Origin: Bacteriovoracaceae bacterium UBA4573
GTDB lineage: Bacteria > Bdellovibrionota > UBA1018 > UBA923
DNA length: 28,696 nucleotides
Direction of reading: 5' to 3'
Assembly: GCA_002387735.1 (NCBI GenBank)
Contig: DGKJ01000037.1
Coordinates: forward strand, 1 to 28,696
In this document: piece by piece, positions 1 through 8,484 of the stretch
Layout: every line of letters starts with the position of its first letter
Position numbering within the stretch: position 1 is the stretch's first letter
The notes under the pieces: model-generated
Seen by the model: the letters and a program-made list of their open reading frames with translations, nothing else
Databases searched by the model: none
What the model was told of the DNA's origin: nothing
Program-made: the position numbers and the translations under genes

Positions 1-1
1 G

Positions 2-1012
2 TTTCATACCCGGGCCATCGGACGTCTGATTATCGGGCAAATTCAGTTTCCATCCATCACGGCGCCCGAAGCTTTTGAAGAAAAGGTGAACGCGGCCGCT
101 GAAGATTTAATCGACACCGCCAACCAAGTAGTACCTAATCTTGTTTCCCGAGGCGGAGGAGTACGAGAAATCAAGGTTCGGCTTCTTGAACGGCCAGACC
201 AACGAACCATGGCTGTCTTGCACGTGTTGTGCGACCCGTGCGACGCGATGGGCGCAAATCTCATTAACCAAATCTGCGAAGGCTTAAAAAAGCCCCTCGA
301 AGTCTTGACTGGTGAACAGGTCGGGCTCTGTATTCTTTCGAATCTGGTCGACACCAAAATGGTCGAAGCCACCTGTGAAATTCGCGATATTGAACCCACT
401 CTGGGCCGAGCAATTGAAGAGGCGACCCTCTTCGCAAACCTCGACCCTTATCGTTGTGCCACCCACAATAAAGGTGTGATGAACGGAATTGACCCGATTT
501 TAATTGCTACCGGCAATGACTGGCGAGCTGTCGAAGCCGGAATTCATGCATACGTTGCGCTTGGGGGTGAATTTCGCGGAGCCCGTCCGGCGGCCTTTCA
601 ACAAGACTACCGATCTATTACCCATTGGGAATACACTGGCGATGTCCTCAAGGGTCGCCTGTTAGCTCCTATAGTCGTGGGCACCGTGGGTGGTGTTACT
701 AAGATCCATCCCACGGCGAATACTTGCTTAAAAATGCTTGGAGTTTCGAAAGCTGAAGACCTTGCTCGCATATGCGCTGCGGTTGGCCTTGGTCAAAATT
801 TTGCGGCTCTGCGGGCGCTTTGCGGTGAAGGCATTGTACGTGGACATATGCGGTTGCACGCGACTAATCTAGCCATTGCCGCTGGGGCTGCGGGGCACGA
901 AGTGGCCACCGTTGAAGAGCGATTGCGTAAAGAAACTCGTATCACTCTTTCCCGTGCCAAAGAAATATTGTCCGATGTCCGTGACAGCGTCCCCGCTGTT
1001 CCACCTGTCTGA
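2..1012 (+). CDS. mvaA: Class II hydroxymethylglutaryl-CoA reductase (5' end outside window)
   Basis: This enzyme reduces HMG-CoA to mevalonate, the committed step of the mevalonate pathway, in the cytoplasm. The reading frame is open from base 2, so the N-terminus lies upstream of the window. Visible class II motifs are DAMGANLIN (near 241-267), ATHNKG with the catalytic Lys (near 461-478), IATGNDW with the catalytic Asp (near 503-523) and GHMRLHA with the catalytic His region (near 842-862). About 336 residues are present, against roughly 430 for bacterial class II enzymes, so about a fifth is missing. The stop is followed after 4 bp by the start of a GHMP kinase gene, implying co-transcription. 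HMG-CoA synthase is not in the window and may lie upstream. The family assignment is secure; the cofactor (NADH or NADPH) cannot be read from this sequence. Confidence 0.95.
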   Translation, partial: FHTRAIGRLIIGQIQFPSITAPEAFEEKVNAAAEDLIDTANQVVPNLVSRGGGVREIKVRLLERPDQRTMAVLHVLCDPCDAMGANLINQICEGLKKPLEVLTGEQVGLCILSNLVDTKMVEATCEIRDIEPTLGRAIEEATLFANLDPYRCATHNKGVMNGIDPILIATGNDWRAVEAGIHAYVALGGEFRGARPAAFQQDYRSITHWEYTGDVLKGRLLAPIVVGTVGGVTKIHPTANTCLKMLGVSKAEDLARICAAVGLGQNFAALRALCGEGIVRGHMRLHATNLAIAAGAAGHEVATVEERLRKETRITLSRAKEILSDVRDSVPAVPPV

Positions 1013-1016
1013 AGCC

Positions 1017-1919
1017 ATGACGACGCTCAGTTGCCCCGGCAAAGTGTTTATATTTGGAGAGTACGCCTGTCTCGTTGGCGGACCAGCGATATTAATGCCG
1101 TGTTCACCTGTTTTTAGTCTCCAATATGAGTTTCCGGTAGCTCCTAATGTTGCCAACGCCCTAAATATTTTTGCCGCAGAGTCGCCAGCCGGTCGTCTGA
1201 TGCGTGAAAACCAAGCGTTTGCCGAAACATTAAAACTCCACTGGCAAGACCCCTATGCCACGCCTATCGGAGTCGGTTCGTCTTCTGCACAATTTGTCTT
1301 GCTAAGCGAAGTACTCGCCCAAATTCAAATTAAACCCAGTTCGCTTACCGCCCAGCAGATTGCGGGGCTTTTACAAAATTACTGGCGAATCGTAGATAAG
1401 TCGCAGGGTTTGCGCCCTTCAGGAGTCGATCTCGCTCTCCAGGCCTTTGGAAAGCCATGCGTCGTGGTGAATGAACCGTTTTCCATCCGGGAACTTCGAC
1501 CTGACCCTTTGCAGCCGGGCCAAATGTTTGTATTGGCCTATTCAGGTCACAAAGAAAAAACTCACGATCACCTTTTAGACCTTCAACGTCGGGGGTTCCC
1601 GGACGCCTACCAAAGCGCCCTCCGCGAGCTTACAGTCATCACTGAAACCGCACTCACTGCTTGGGAGCGACGTGAAGCGAACCAATTGGGACTGCTATTG
1701 AATGAATATCAAACCACATTAGAAAAAATGGGTTTAGTTCCAGCGCCATTTGCGAACAAAATAGCGGCGCTGCAAAAAATCGAAGGAGTGGTGGGGTGCA
1801 AGGGCGCCGGTGCTCAAGGTGGCGACTGCGCACTACTGGTTATCGAAAAAAGCTCGATCGAAAAAATTAAGCGAGCTCTACACCCTCTTGGTTTCGAGCT
1901 CGCTAATGCATTAATTTGA
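1017..1919 (+). CDS. GHMP-family kinase, probable phosphomevalonate kinase
   Basis: This probably phosphorylates mevalonate 5-phosphate to the diphosphate. At 300 residues it has GHMP kinase motif 1 (PGKVFIFGEYACLVGG, residues 7-22), the ATP-binding loop GVGSSSAQ (85-92) and a C-terminal GAGAQGGDC motif (about 263-271). A GAGGGDC-like C-terminal motif is characteristic of phosphomevalonate kinases, whereas mevalonate kinases have GAGGGGxV. The ATG at 1017 was chosen because the PGK motif begins just after it, although the frame is open further upstream inside mvaA. The gene lies 4 bp downstream of mvaA. Mevalonate kinase and the decarboxylase are encoded in the facing operon, which leaves this step for the present gene. 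Its 3' end overlaps the convergent lipoprotein gene by 9 bp. Another GHMP kinase activity is possible but less likely. Confidence 0.75.
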   Translation: MTTLSCPGKVFIFGEYACLVGGPAILMPCSPVFSLQYEFPVAPNVANALNIFAAESPAGRLMRENQAFAETLKLHWQDPYATPIGVGSSSAQFVLLSEVLAQIQIKPSSLTAQQIAGLLQNYWRIVDKSQGLRPSGVDLALQAFGKPCVVVNEPFSIRELRPDPLQPGQMFVLAYSGHKEKTHDHLLDLQRRGFPDAYQSALRELTVITETALTAWERREANQLGLLLNEYQTTLEKMGLVPAPFANKIAALQKIEGVVGCKGAGAQGGDCALLVIEKSSIEKIKRALHPLGFELANALI

Positions 1920-2402
1920 GTAACTTACAGTCGTGTCGTTAAAATCGACTTCAGTAATATCACACAAAACTGGATCGCATTTCGTTCCACCGTCTCCGGC
2001 ACCTGGAGCACAGCTCTGTTCACAAGTTTGAACCAAAGCTAAACCCGGAATCTCTTTGATGGTGTAGCGAGTTTTACTTTTTGATTTACCAGCGGCAACC
2101 GCAGTTTCTTGAATCGTAAGGCGCGCGCTAGGAGGAAGAACATCAGCTCCACCGTCCATCGCACTTACCGAACCATCGAGGGCGCCGTTGATCATTCCGC
2201 AGATCTGATTAAACCCATTTGGATTCGCATACTGTTTATGAGCCGCACCAGAAAACTGGCCTTTGAACTTGCTAAGATTGTTCTCTTTACAGGAATTCAC
2301 AACTTCTCGCATTTGCGTCGAACGAGGGTCTCGACCGCAGGCCGCGGAAACTACCGCCACCGCTAAAGTTGCGATTAACAAAAATACCGAATTTCTTTTC
2401 AT
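1911..2402 (-). CDS. Hypothetical small lipoprotein
   Basis: No family is recognised. The 163-residue product has a basic N-terminus, a hydrophobic stretch (residues 6-18) and the sequence SAAC with Cys22, so it is probably exported and lipidated. The lipobox is unusual: Ser rather than Leu/Val/Ile sits at -3. The mature part has six further Cys residues, three of them in a C-terminal cluster (TCEQSC, then CDPVLCD), suggesting disulfides or a metal site. The start is firm: a full Shine-Dalgarno sequence AAGGAGGT sits 4 bases upstream of the ATG. It is the last gene read in the direction of the hopanoid operon, 122 bp after hpnG, but has its own plausible promoter. Whether it has any role in lipid metabolism cannot be said. 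Confidence 0.7.
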   Translation of the reverse strand: MKRNSVFLLIATLAVAVVSAACGRDPRSTQMREVVNSCKENNLSKFKGQFSGAAHKQYANPNGFNQICGMINGALDGSVSAMDGGADVLPPSARLTIQETAVAAGKSKSKTRYTIKEIPGLALVQTCEQSCAPGAGDGGTKCDPVLCDITEVDFNDTTVSYSN

Positions 2403-2428
2403 AGCTACCTCCTTAAAATACCCAAAAG

Positions 2429-2458
2429 TCGTGTACTGCTATAACACTACGCGTTAAT
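2429..2458 (-). promoter_or_regulatory. Possible sigma70-type promoter for the lipoprotein gene
   Basis: Read on the minus strand, the gap between hpnG and the lipoprotein gene contains TTGCTT, then about 17 bases, then TATAGC, shortly upstream of the AAGGAGGT ribosome-binding site. The hexamers match the consensus only partly, and the position is approximate. Confidence 0.3.
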
Positions 2459-2524
2459 CTAAGCAAGGTGGGGGTAAACTTTTTTTGTCGGGTTTAATGG
2501 GCCTAGGTAATCGGCTTTTATGCC

Positions 2525-3190
2525 CTATAATCCATGGGTTCCGACGCGATACCCAAGCCGAACCCAACCCGCATGAAGGTCTCGGCGCCACCGGCGGGCA
2601 TTCCGAACTAGACCCCAGACTCTTAACGGCTGGCGAATGGTCCGTGTAAACGCAGTGACGAACATTGCTGATTTCGCGGTAAGCGTTTCAGCATTCGAGA
2701 GTTCCATCCAATCACCGACGAAGGTCGGCAGCGGTGCTCGTGGATTGTCTGAAATTAATCTCAAAACCGCGAACGGGATCTTTCGATCCGAGCAAATTTT
2801 CGACAGCGTCGCCGACTCCATGTCCACTGCTTCGGATAAATTCATATTGCTTCCGGGGTGTACGACTTTTTCCGCGTTTCGCACCAAGACTGGAACCGCG
2901 CCTAAGATTTCAATCCAACTGTTTGGTGGACGCACACTATTGGTCGAAGCGTCGTAAACCCAACTACCTATTTCAAACTTTTCAGATAGGCCCCCGGCAA
3001 AGCCGGTAGAAATCACCAAGTCAGGGGTGCGGGCGTGATTGCTCAATTCGTTTAACAGCGCCGCCTGAGCTGCTCGCGCTCCCATACCAGTTCGGAGTAA
3101 ATTAAATTTATGAATAGCACCTGTCTTGCGTAGGGCCCGCTGAACAGCGTTATATTCGGTAGTGGTCGCAGCGCAAATTAAGATTGCCAT
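2525..3190 (-). CDS. hpnG: Adenosylhopane nucleosidase/phosphorylase (HpnG)
   Basis: HpnG removes adenine from adenosylhopane to give a ribosyl (phospho)hopane, the second step in building C35 extended hopanoids. The 221-residue protein has the nucleoside phosphorylase/MTA-nucleosidase features STGFAGG (61-67), VDMESA (122-127, purine and ribose binding) and RLISDN with the likely catalytic Asp148. These motifs alone would also fit an MTA/SAH nucleosidase. The assignment to HpnG comes from the context: it is the last gene of an operon with hpnH and squalene-hopene cyclase. It overlaps the CruF-like gene by 13 bp, so translation is probably coupled, and no strong ribosome-binding site is seen at its ATG. 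Confidence 0.82.
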   Translation of the reverse strand: MAILICAATTTEYNAVQRALRKTGAIHKFNLLRTGMGARAAQAALLNELSNHARTPDLVISTGFAGGLSEKFEIGSWVYDASTNSVRPPNSWIEILGAVPVLVRNAEKVVHPGSNMNLSEAVDMESATLSKICSDRKIPFAVLRLISDNPRAPLPTFVGDWMELSNAETLTAKSAMFVTAFTRTIRQPLRVWGLVRNARRWRRDLHAGWVRLGYRVGTHGL

Positions 3191-3990
3191 ATGGAACGTA
3201 GAGGGACTCGGTTGAGCGAACGCGTCTTATCCCGTAGAAAAAAGCCAACAAACGTTAAAGTTACAACCATTACCGCGGTACTGGCCATGGCCAAAGCGTA
3301 GTCTCTTATCGCAATGGTAATCGCCAAGTTAAATACAAACACGCCAGCGTAAACCGCGTACACACCCCAAATGAAATTCCAATCCGGGGTGCGAAAGGGT
3401 TTCGCGAGACCAGGTAAGATCCGCAGTAGCCATATAAATACCCACTGCGTCGCAAATCCTACGAAAAACCACCCAGCAAAGTTCGCTGCAGTTACGCCGA
3501 AATAAAACCCTTCGTGAGGATAAAAATAGATCTGCCCTAAAAACCATTTGTGTCCCTGCAACGCGACGGGATCAATAACAACATCAAGAAGTGTCATGAG
3601 TACCCCGCCAAACCACGGAGTCACTCGGGCTGTCAGGCCTTTATTTAGGTCGCGACCATTGGCAACAATAAAACCCGCCAACAACCAACTAAAATAAGAC
3701 AAAAATACGAATGAGAGTGAATCCCAGAAGGGCACGTTTGAGATCCACAGTTCTTGATTTCGAGTGGTGTCAATGTAGGTATAAATTCCGAAAGGAAATC
3801 CATTGCGTGTAGAACTGTATTCACAACCAAACGCGATCAAATAGGTACTCGCGGTGAAAATCAGCGATCGAAAAACACCCATGTGCCGTATCGAAAAAAC
3901 TAAATAACAAAGAAAAAATAGGTAAACATAGGGTCGAAGAACGACGCTGCCCCAGAACAACCTCATAACTTCTAACACTTGCTCAAGCAT
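3178..3990 (-). CDS. CruF-like carotenoid biosynthesis membrane protein (DUF422 family)
   Basis: This 270-residue, strongly hydrophobic protein has about seven likely membrane segments. Family-like features are the conserved acidic stretch around Glu57 followed by GFPFGIYTY (64-72), the segment LDVVIDPVA (135-143) with two Asp residues, and AANFAGW (168-174). Known relatives (CruF) hydrate the 1',2' double bond of acyclic carotenoid ends. The gene overlaps shc by 8 bp upstream and hpnG by 13 bp downstream, so it is embedded in the hopanoid pathway. Its substrate could be a carotenoid made by the CrtI/CrtB-like pair or a triterpenoid. The family is fairly clear; the reaction is not. A ribosome-binding-like AAAGGG precedes the ATG. 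Confidence 0.75.
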   Translation of the reverse strand: MLEQVLEVMRLFWGSVVLRPYVYLFFLCYLVFSIRHMGVFRSLIFTASTYLIAFGCEYSSTRNGFPFGIYTYIDTTRNQELWISNVPFWDSLSFVFLSYFSWLLAGFIVANGRDLNKGLTARVTPWFGGVLMTLLDVVIDPVALQGHKWFLGQIYFYPHEGFYFGVTAANFAGWFFVGFATQWVFIWLLRILPGLAKPFRTPDWNFIWGVYAVYAGVFVFNLAITIAIRDYALAMASTAVMVVTLTFVGFFLRDKTRSLNRVPLRSIWQS

Positions 3991-5971
3991 TCGACGCCCT
4001 TTGAAGAAATCTTCCGATAGCCATCATTGGGAAAAACTGGCGGTAGAGATGATACCGCAAGTAGAAATGGTTAGGAAAACCGGTACCAGTAAACTCTTCC
4101 TCGTCCCAATTGCCGTTAGATTTTTGACGAGTAATTAACCATTCTATCCCTTTTCTTATAGACTCGTCAGTGGCTGGCAAATAAGCGAGAAGCCCCATCA
4201 CTGCCCAAGCAGTTTGCGAAGCCGTCGACTGGCCCTTACCCATCAGCGCCTTATTAGAATAGGATTCTAGACATTCGCCCCATCCCCCGTCGGCATTTTG
4301 TACTGACTTCAGCCAGTCGAGGGCACGAACAATCATTGGATCATTAGCTCGTACATTTTTTAAACGCGAAAGGGCACAAAGAACATTCGACGTTCCGTAT
4401 ACATAATTCACGCCCCAACGCCCGAACCAAGACCCTTCTTTCTCTTGCGTCTTTCGCAAATATTCGACGCCACGTTTAATATTTTTTTCGAACTTTCGTC
4501 CGCCTAGAATACCTAGTGCCTCCAGCACTCGGCCCGTAACGTCCGGGGAACTGGGGTCGCAGAGCGAGTCCATGTCGGAAAAAGGAATTTCATTCAGAAA
4601 TATTTTATCATTATTGATATCGAATGCAGCCCAGCCGCCGTCGCGATTCTGCATTCCGACCGTCCATTCGACTGCCCGTTGTACAGTAAGCGATTTTGAA
4701 AAATCGCGATCCTGCTTTAGTAGTCCAATAATCACGGCCGCAGTGTCATCTACATCGGGGTACCAGGAATTTTCATACTCAAATGCCCACCCCCCCGAAC
4801 GCAATTTCGGGTTGTAGACCTTCCAATCTCCGTAATCGACCAAAAGTTGTCTTTGTTTGATCCACTCGCGGGCGCGTAAAAGTTTTTCATCTTTTCCATC
4901 GTGGCCACAATCAATCATTCCGATCATTGTAAGAACAGTGTCCCACACTGGTGACACGCAGGCTTGAACTCGAAACCCTTGTTCGTCTTCGATTGCAAAA
5001 CGTTCGATAGCCTCGAGCCCGCCCTTAACTTCTTTCGAATCGAGTGAATAGCCGTGTAAATAAAGCGCTAGCACTCCATTGTACATCGGGGGAAATATTC
5101 CAGCCCAATCGCCTGTTTTTTCTTGGCGCTCCAGGACCCATTCTTCACATTTTTTTATAGCGAATGCCCTTAACCATCGCGGTTTGTAACGCTCATAGGT
5201 TCTCAAAAATACATCAGAAGCCGAAAAGAAGCTTTTCCACCCGGTTCCGTGTTTACGAAGTATTTCGACCAAAGGATCGGTGTAGGGAATATTCTTTTGA
5301 GTCGGATTTCGCCACAAATGATCGAGCCAATCGTTAGAGGCGGACCGACCATTGGGAAGTGCAAAAATCGGTTTATGATGAAAAATCATAAACAAAGGAA
5401 CCATAGTTCCACGTGCCCAACTAGAGAGCGAATAAATATTCACCGGACTTTTGGGCGGCAAAAAAATAAATTCAGGGGGTATCACAGGAATGGCAGACCA
5501 CGGCCACAGTCCAAACATAGCAAAATTAATGCGGGTAAAAATACGAACACGCTCGAGCCCGCCTTGAGCCAATATATAGTGTTCGGCTTTTTTTAGGCGT
5601 TCGTCATTTGTCGATATCCCCAACAAACGCAGCGCCAAGTAACATTCGGCTGTGGTGGAAAGGTCTCCTGGATGATTTGAGGCAATGCCCCAACTTCCAT
5701 CTGCTTTTTGATTTCCAAAAAAATATCGACAGATAGCATTTTTCTTTTTTGAAAGATCCAAACCTAACGCGTGCTGTAGGAATACATATTCCGAAGTAAT
5801 CGTAGCGTTTGATTCAAGTTCCGCGCACCAGTGCCCGTCCTTACTCTGAATACTAATGCAATAGTCTATTGCTTTTTTTGCGGCTTGCCGGGGTCGGGAA
5901 ATATCGTGCGAATCATTATTCTTTTTCGGAGCTTCGCGCCGTCGGGACCGCTCTATTTCAAGATTGGACAT
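3983..5971 (-). CDS. shc: Squalene-hopene cyclase
   Basis: This cyclises squalene to hopene/hopanol at the membrane. At 662 residues it matches the family (about 630-680). The catalytic acid motif is intact, YPDVDDTA with DVDD at 406-409. Several QW-type repeats (GxW with nearby Gln) are seen, for example DGSWG (91-95), DGGWAAF, GSWFGRW and DGGWGE. The C-terminal HFYLRYHLYRQFFPMMAIGR segment, typical of hopene cyclases, is present. The first 30 residues are charged and unlike the core. The ATG at 5971 has a good ribosome-binding site (AAGGGG). It overlaps the upstream prenyl-transferring synthase by 14 bp and the CruF-like gene by 8 bp. Identification is secure. Confidence 0.95.
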   Translation of the reverse strand: MSNLEIERSRRREAPKKNNDSHDISRPRQAAKKAIDYCISIQSKDGHWCAELESNATITSEYVFLQHALGLDLSKKKNAICRYFFGNQKADGSWGIASNHPGDLSTTAECYLALRLLGISTNDERLKKAEHYILAQGGLERVRIFTRINFAMFGLWPWSAIPVIPPEFIFLPPKSPVNIYSLSSWARGTMVPLFMIFHHKPIFALPNGRSASNDWLDHLWRNPTQKNIPYTDPLVEILRKHGTGWKSFFSASDVFLRTYERYKPRWLRAFAIKKCEEWVLERQEKTGDWAGIFPPMYNGVLALYLHGYSLDSKEVKGGLEAIERFAIEDEQGFRVQACVSPVWDTVLTMIGMIDCGHDGKDEKLLRAREWIKQRQLLVDYGDWKVYNPKLRSGGWAFEYENSWYPDVDDTAAVIIGLLKQDRDFSKSLTVQRAVEWTVGMQNRDGGWAAFDINNDKIFLNEIPFSDMDSLCDPSSPDVTGRVLEALGILGGRKFEKNIKRGVEYLRKTQEKEGSWFGRWGVNYVYGTSNVLCALSRLKNVRANDPMIVRALDWLKSVQNADGGWGECLESYSNKALMGKGQSTASQTAWAVMGLLAYLPATDESIRKGIEWLITRQKSNGNWDEEEFTGTGFPNHFYLRYHLYRQFFPMMAIGRFLQRASNA

Positions 5972-6884
5972 ATTTTTTCCCCTTGAGCCAATTCATCACA
6001 TTATTTTTCGTCACTGCCCAAACAACTCGAATTAAACTTCTTGGAACCATCATGATTTTTTCAAGACTCGAAAGATGTGCTCGTTTACTGTAAACATCGT
6101 AATCATTTTTTCTAATTTTGTTCATGATTTCAGAATAAGCATCGGCAGCGAATTGAAATGACAGTCGTCCACCCCAGGTCGCCACTCGCGGTATTAATGC
6201 CAACCCCTCGGCATACAATGCGAAGGCTCGTTCAATTTGAAATTCCATGAATCGTTTGAATCGTTCGTCTCGAACGTGATTTATAATATCGGTCTCATTC
6301 AAACCAAAACGATTCAATTCTTCGCGGGGCAGATATATTCGGCCCATTTTTAAATCTGTGCCGATGTCCCGCAAAATATTGGTTAATTGAAAAGCCTTGC
6401 CTAATGTTTTAGCTAACTCAACCGTACTTTGACCGCCGGTGAATCCTGAAATTGGAATAAGCATCAGTCCGACGGTACCTGCAACCCGGTAACAATAGAG
6501 ATCTAACTCGGCAAAATTCTCGTAACGATTTTTTTCGAGATCCATCGCTACTCCGGCCACCAAATCCTCGAATGGATAGGCTTCGATTCCGTACTTTCGC
6601 ACAGTCTCACCTAACACCATAAATTTAGGTTCTCTACTGTCGGCGCGCACAGCCTTTTTAAATTCGTTTAACAGATTATTTAAATTGTTTTTGGTGGCGG
6701 GAACATCGAGCTCCGACTCATCGACAATGTCATCACTAGTACGACAGAATCCGTAGACAGCGGCGAGCGCTCTGCCCCTTTCCCTTCCGAAAAGTTTCGA
6801 CATTACATAAAAGGTTTTTCCGTGTTCACGCAATATTTCAGCGCACTGGGCGTAACCCAGCTCGAATTCAGCGGAGTTCGACAT
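5958..6884 (-). CDS. Squalene/phytoene synthase family protein (HpnD/CrtB-like)
   Basis: This head-to-head prenyl synthase condenses two prenyl diphosphates through a cyclopropyl intermediate (presqualene or prephytoene diphosphate). The 308-residue protein has both Asp motifs: FCRTSDDIVDE (46-56) and QLTNILRDIGTDLKMGR (166-182) with Asp173 and Asp177. YCYRVAGTVG (130-139) is also typical. The next gene is squalene-hopene cyclase, overlapping by 14 bp, so the likely product is presqualene diphosphate or squalene. The usual bacterial squalene route needs two such proteins (HpnC and HpnD), and only one is encoded here. It could alternatively be a diapophytoene or phytoene synthase. The family is certain; the product is inferred. 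Confidence 0.88.
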   Translation of the reverse strand: MSNSAEFELGYAQCAEILREHGKTFYVMSKLFGRERGRALAAVYGFCRTSDDIVDESELDVPATKNNLNNLLNEFKKAVRADSREPKFMVLGETVRKYGIEAYPFEDLVAGVAMDLEKNRYENFAELDLYCYRVAGTVGLMLIPISGFTGGQSTVELAKTLGKAFQLTNILRDIGTDLKMGRIYLPREELNRFGLNETDIINHVRDERFKRFMEFQIERAFALYAEGLALIPRVATWGGRLSFQFAADAYSEIMNKIRKNDYDVYSKRAHLSSLEKIMMVPRSLIRVVWAVTKNNVMNWLKGKKYVQS

Positions 6885-8484
6885 GATTTGAACCTATTTC
6901 AATATTATTGTTCACCTTCGCACTGAACTTTCTTTTCGCCTTTTGAAAACCCAAAGTTTTCATAGCGCGTACCGCGGCGATTTTTCCAGAAAGGGCGGCT
7001 GTAGGAACTGCTCCTGGCCATACTGTAAAATGGCCGGCAAATTGTACGTTCTTAAGCGGTGTTTTGGTGTGGGCGAGCGGATTCATAAACGGATAATTTT
7101 TCCAATTCAACTCAAACCCACAGGTACCACCCAATTCGTTTCTAGTGAATCGGTGAGTGGTTAACGGACTTCCCAAATCGCAATACTCTATATATTTACG
7201 AACATCCGGAAATAGTCCCTCAAATATCGTGATAATTTGATCCGTCACTTTTCGTTTGAGATCTCGATATTCCAAGGAACGTTCGTCTAACTTCCCGCCC
7301 GAGAGCCAGTGTTGATTCCACTCACTTCGACTAAAAGCTTGGAGGACAACTGACGACTTACCTTCCGGCGCAAGCGATTCGTCATCTATGCAGTGGGATG
7401 TTATCTCAAGAAACACCTTTTCGTGAGCCTGTGGGTCGCCTAGGTCCATTGCGGTGCGACACAGGTTATTTGGAAAATAGAAAATATGAGCGGCCTTTAC
7501 GATTTTTTTTAACTCTTCGCGTGGAAAGTTTAAACCCAAATAGACGCTCAATAGCGCGTCTGAATGTTTAGTCGCTGCGAGTCGTTTCTTTTCACTCTCG
7601 GAGTAGTGATCTAAACCGACCAAATCTGACATGCCTTTTTTGTAGTCGCCACAATAGACGATTTGCTTGGCTTCAAACCTTTCACCTTTTTGAGTTACTA
7701 CGGCGGTTGCGTTGTCATTTTTTTTATCGAATGCCGTAACTCTTTGTTTATAAAGAAACGTTACTCCACGTTGAGTTAATTTCTTTTCCCAGGTGGCAAA
7801 CAAATGTCCAAACCCGCCTCGCGGGTACCAATAATCTTCGGCCCATAAATGCCAGAATGCCGACGCTACAAATACATTCATTCGAGAGTATCCACAGGTA
7901 GACAACAAATCCCGAACGCCCGATTTAGGGAGTAACCGCTTATACCAGTCCTCGAAATCCTCGAACATCAGCGATTTTAGATCACCAGCAAACGGTAGCA
8001 TCCGAGCTAGAAATTTTCCGTATTGTGAAACACGTTCGCTTTTTACGAATGGAATCAATTCTGGCAAAAATGATCTTTTTATTAAGGCCGACGTTCTTTC
8101 GTGTACGTCGAACACGCGGTCAAAGCCTTCGGCGAATTCCGGAAAACTCTTTTTAAACTCCTGCCGGGTTTGTTCCAGCGAATAAACGACCGTATCAATG
8201 CCGGGCATTTTTAAACGATATCGGGCCCGAACGAATTCAACTTCCGAAAGTATTCCGTATTGTTCGAGCAGCGGGAAGATGATTCCCATGTTTTCAAACG
8301 ACTGACAGCCGACGTCGAAGTAATATCCCTTTCTTCGTATTCCCGCCATCAAACCACCTGGCTGATGATTGTGTTCGATAACAAGTACGTTTTGGCCTCG
8401 TAAATTGAGCTCGGAAGCAGCGGTCATGCCCGCAATACCTGCACCAATTACAATAGCGTCGTACTTCGGATTAGAACGCTCCAT
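6868..8484 (-). CDS. FAD-dependent phytoene desaturase/HpnE-like oxidoreductase
   Basis: This 538-residue amine-oxidase/phytoene-desaturase fold protein has an N-terminal dinucleotide-binding motif (IVIGAGIAGM, 11-20), the following EHNHQPGG region (37-44) and a C-terminal FAD-contacting segment (FAGHFTVWPGAVPTAALSGK). In hopanoid operons the equivalent gene (hpnE) reduces hydroxysqualene to squalene. In carotenoid operons it desaturates phytoene or diapophytoene. The length is nearer CrtI/CrtISO enzymes than typical HpnE (about 420-460), so either function is possible. It overlaps the prenyl synthase gene by 14 bp upstream and the HpnD/CrtB-like gene by 17 bp downstream. GGAG lies 7 bases before the ATG. 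Confidence 0.82.
   Translation of the reverse strand: MERSNPKYDAIVIGAGIAGMTAASELNLRGQNVLVIEHNHQPGGLMAGIRRKGYYFDVGCQSFENMGIIFPLLEQYGILSEVEFVRARYRLKMPGIDTVVYSLEQTRQEFKKSFPEFAEGFDRVFDVHERTSALIKRSFLPELIPFVKSERVSQYGKFLARMLPFAGDLKSLMFEDFEDWYKRLLPKSGVRDLLSTCGYSRMNVFVASAFWHLWAEDYWYPRGGFGHLFATWEKKLTQRGVTFLYKQRVTAFDKKNDNATAVVTQKGERFEAKQIVYCGDYKKGMSDLVGLDHYSESEKKRLAATKHSDALLSVYLGLNFPREELKKIVKAAHIFYFPNNLCRTAMDLGDPQAHEKVFLEITSHCIDDESLAPEGKSSVVLQAFSRSEWNQHWLSGGKLDERSLEYRDLKRKVTDQIITIFEGLFPDVRKYIEYCDLGSPLTTHRFTRNELGGTCGFELNWKNYPFMNPLAHTKTPLKNVQFAGHFTVWPGAVPTAALSGKIAAVRAMKTLGFQKAKRKFSAKVNNNIEIGSNHVELR

Noticed and set aside
43..399. 118-codon minus-strand frame inside the HMG-CoA reductase gene
   Set aside because: It is antisense to strongly conserved catalytic motifs and resembles no protein.
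2403..2524. Terminator after hpnG
   Set aside because: A T run is present but I found no convincing stem before it on the minus strand.
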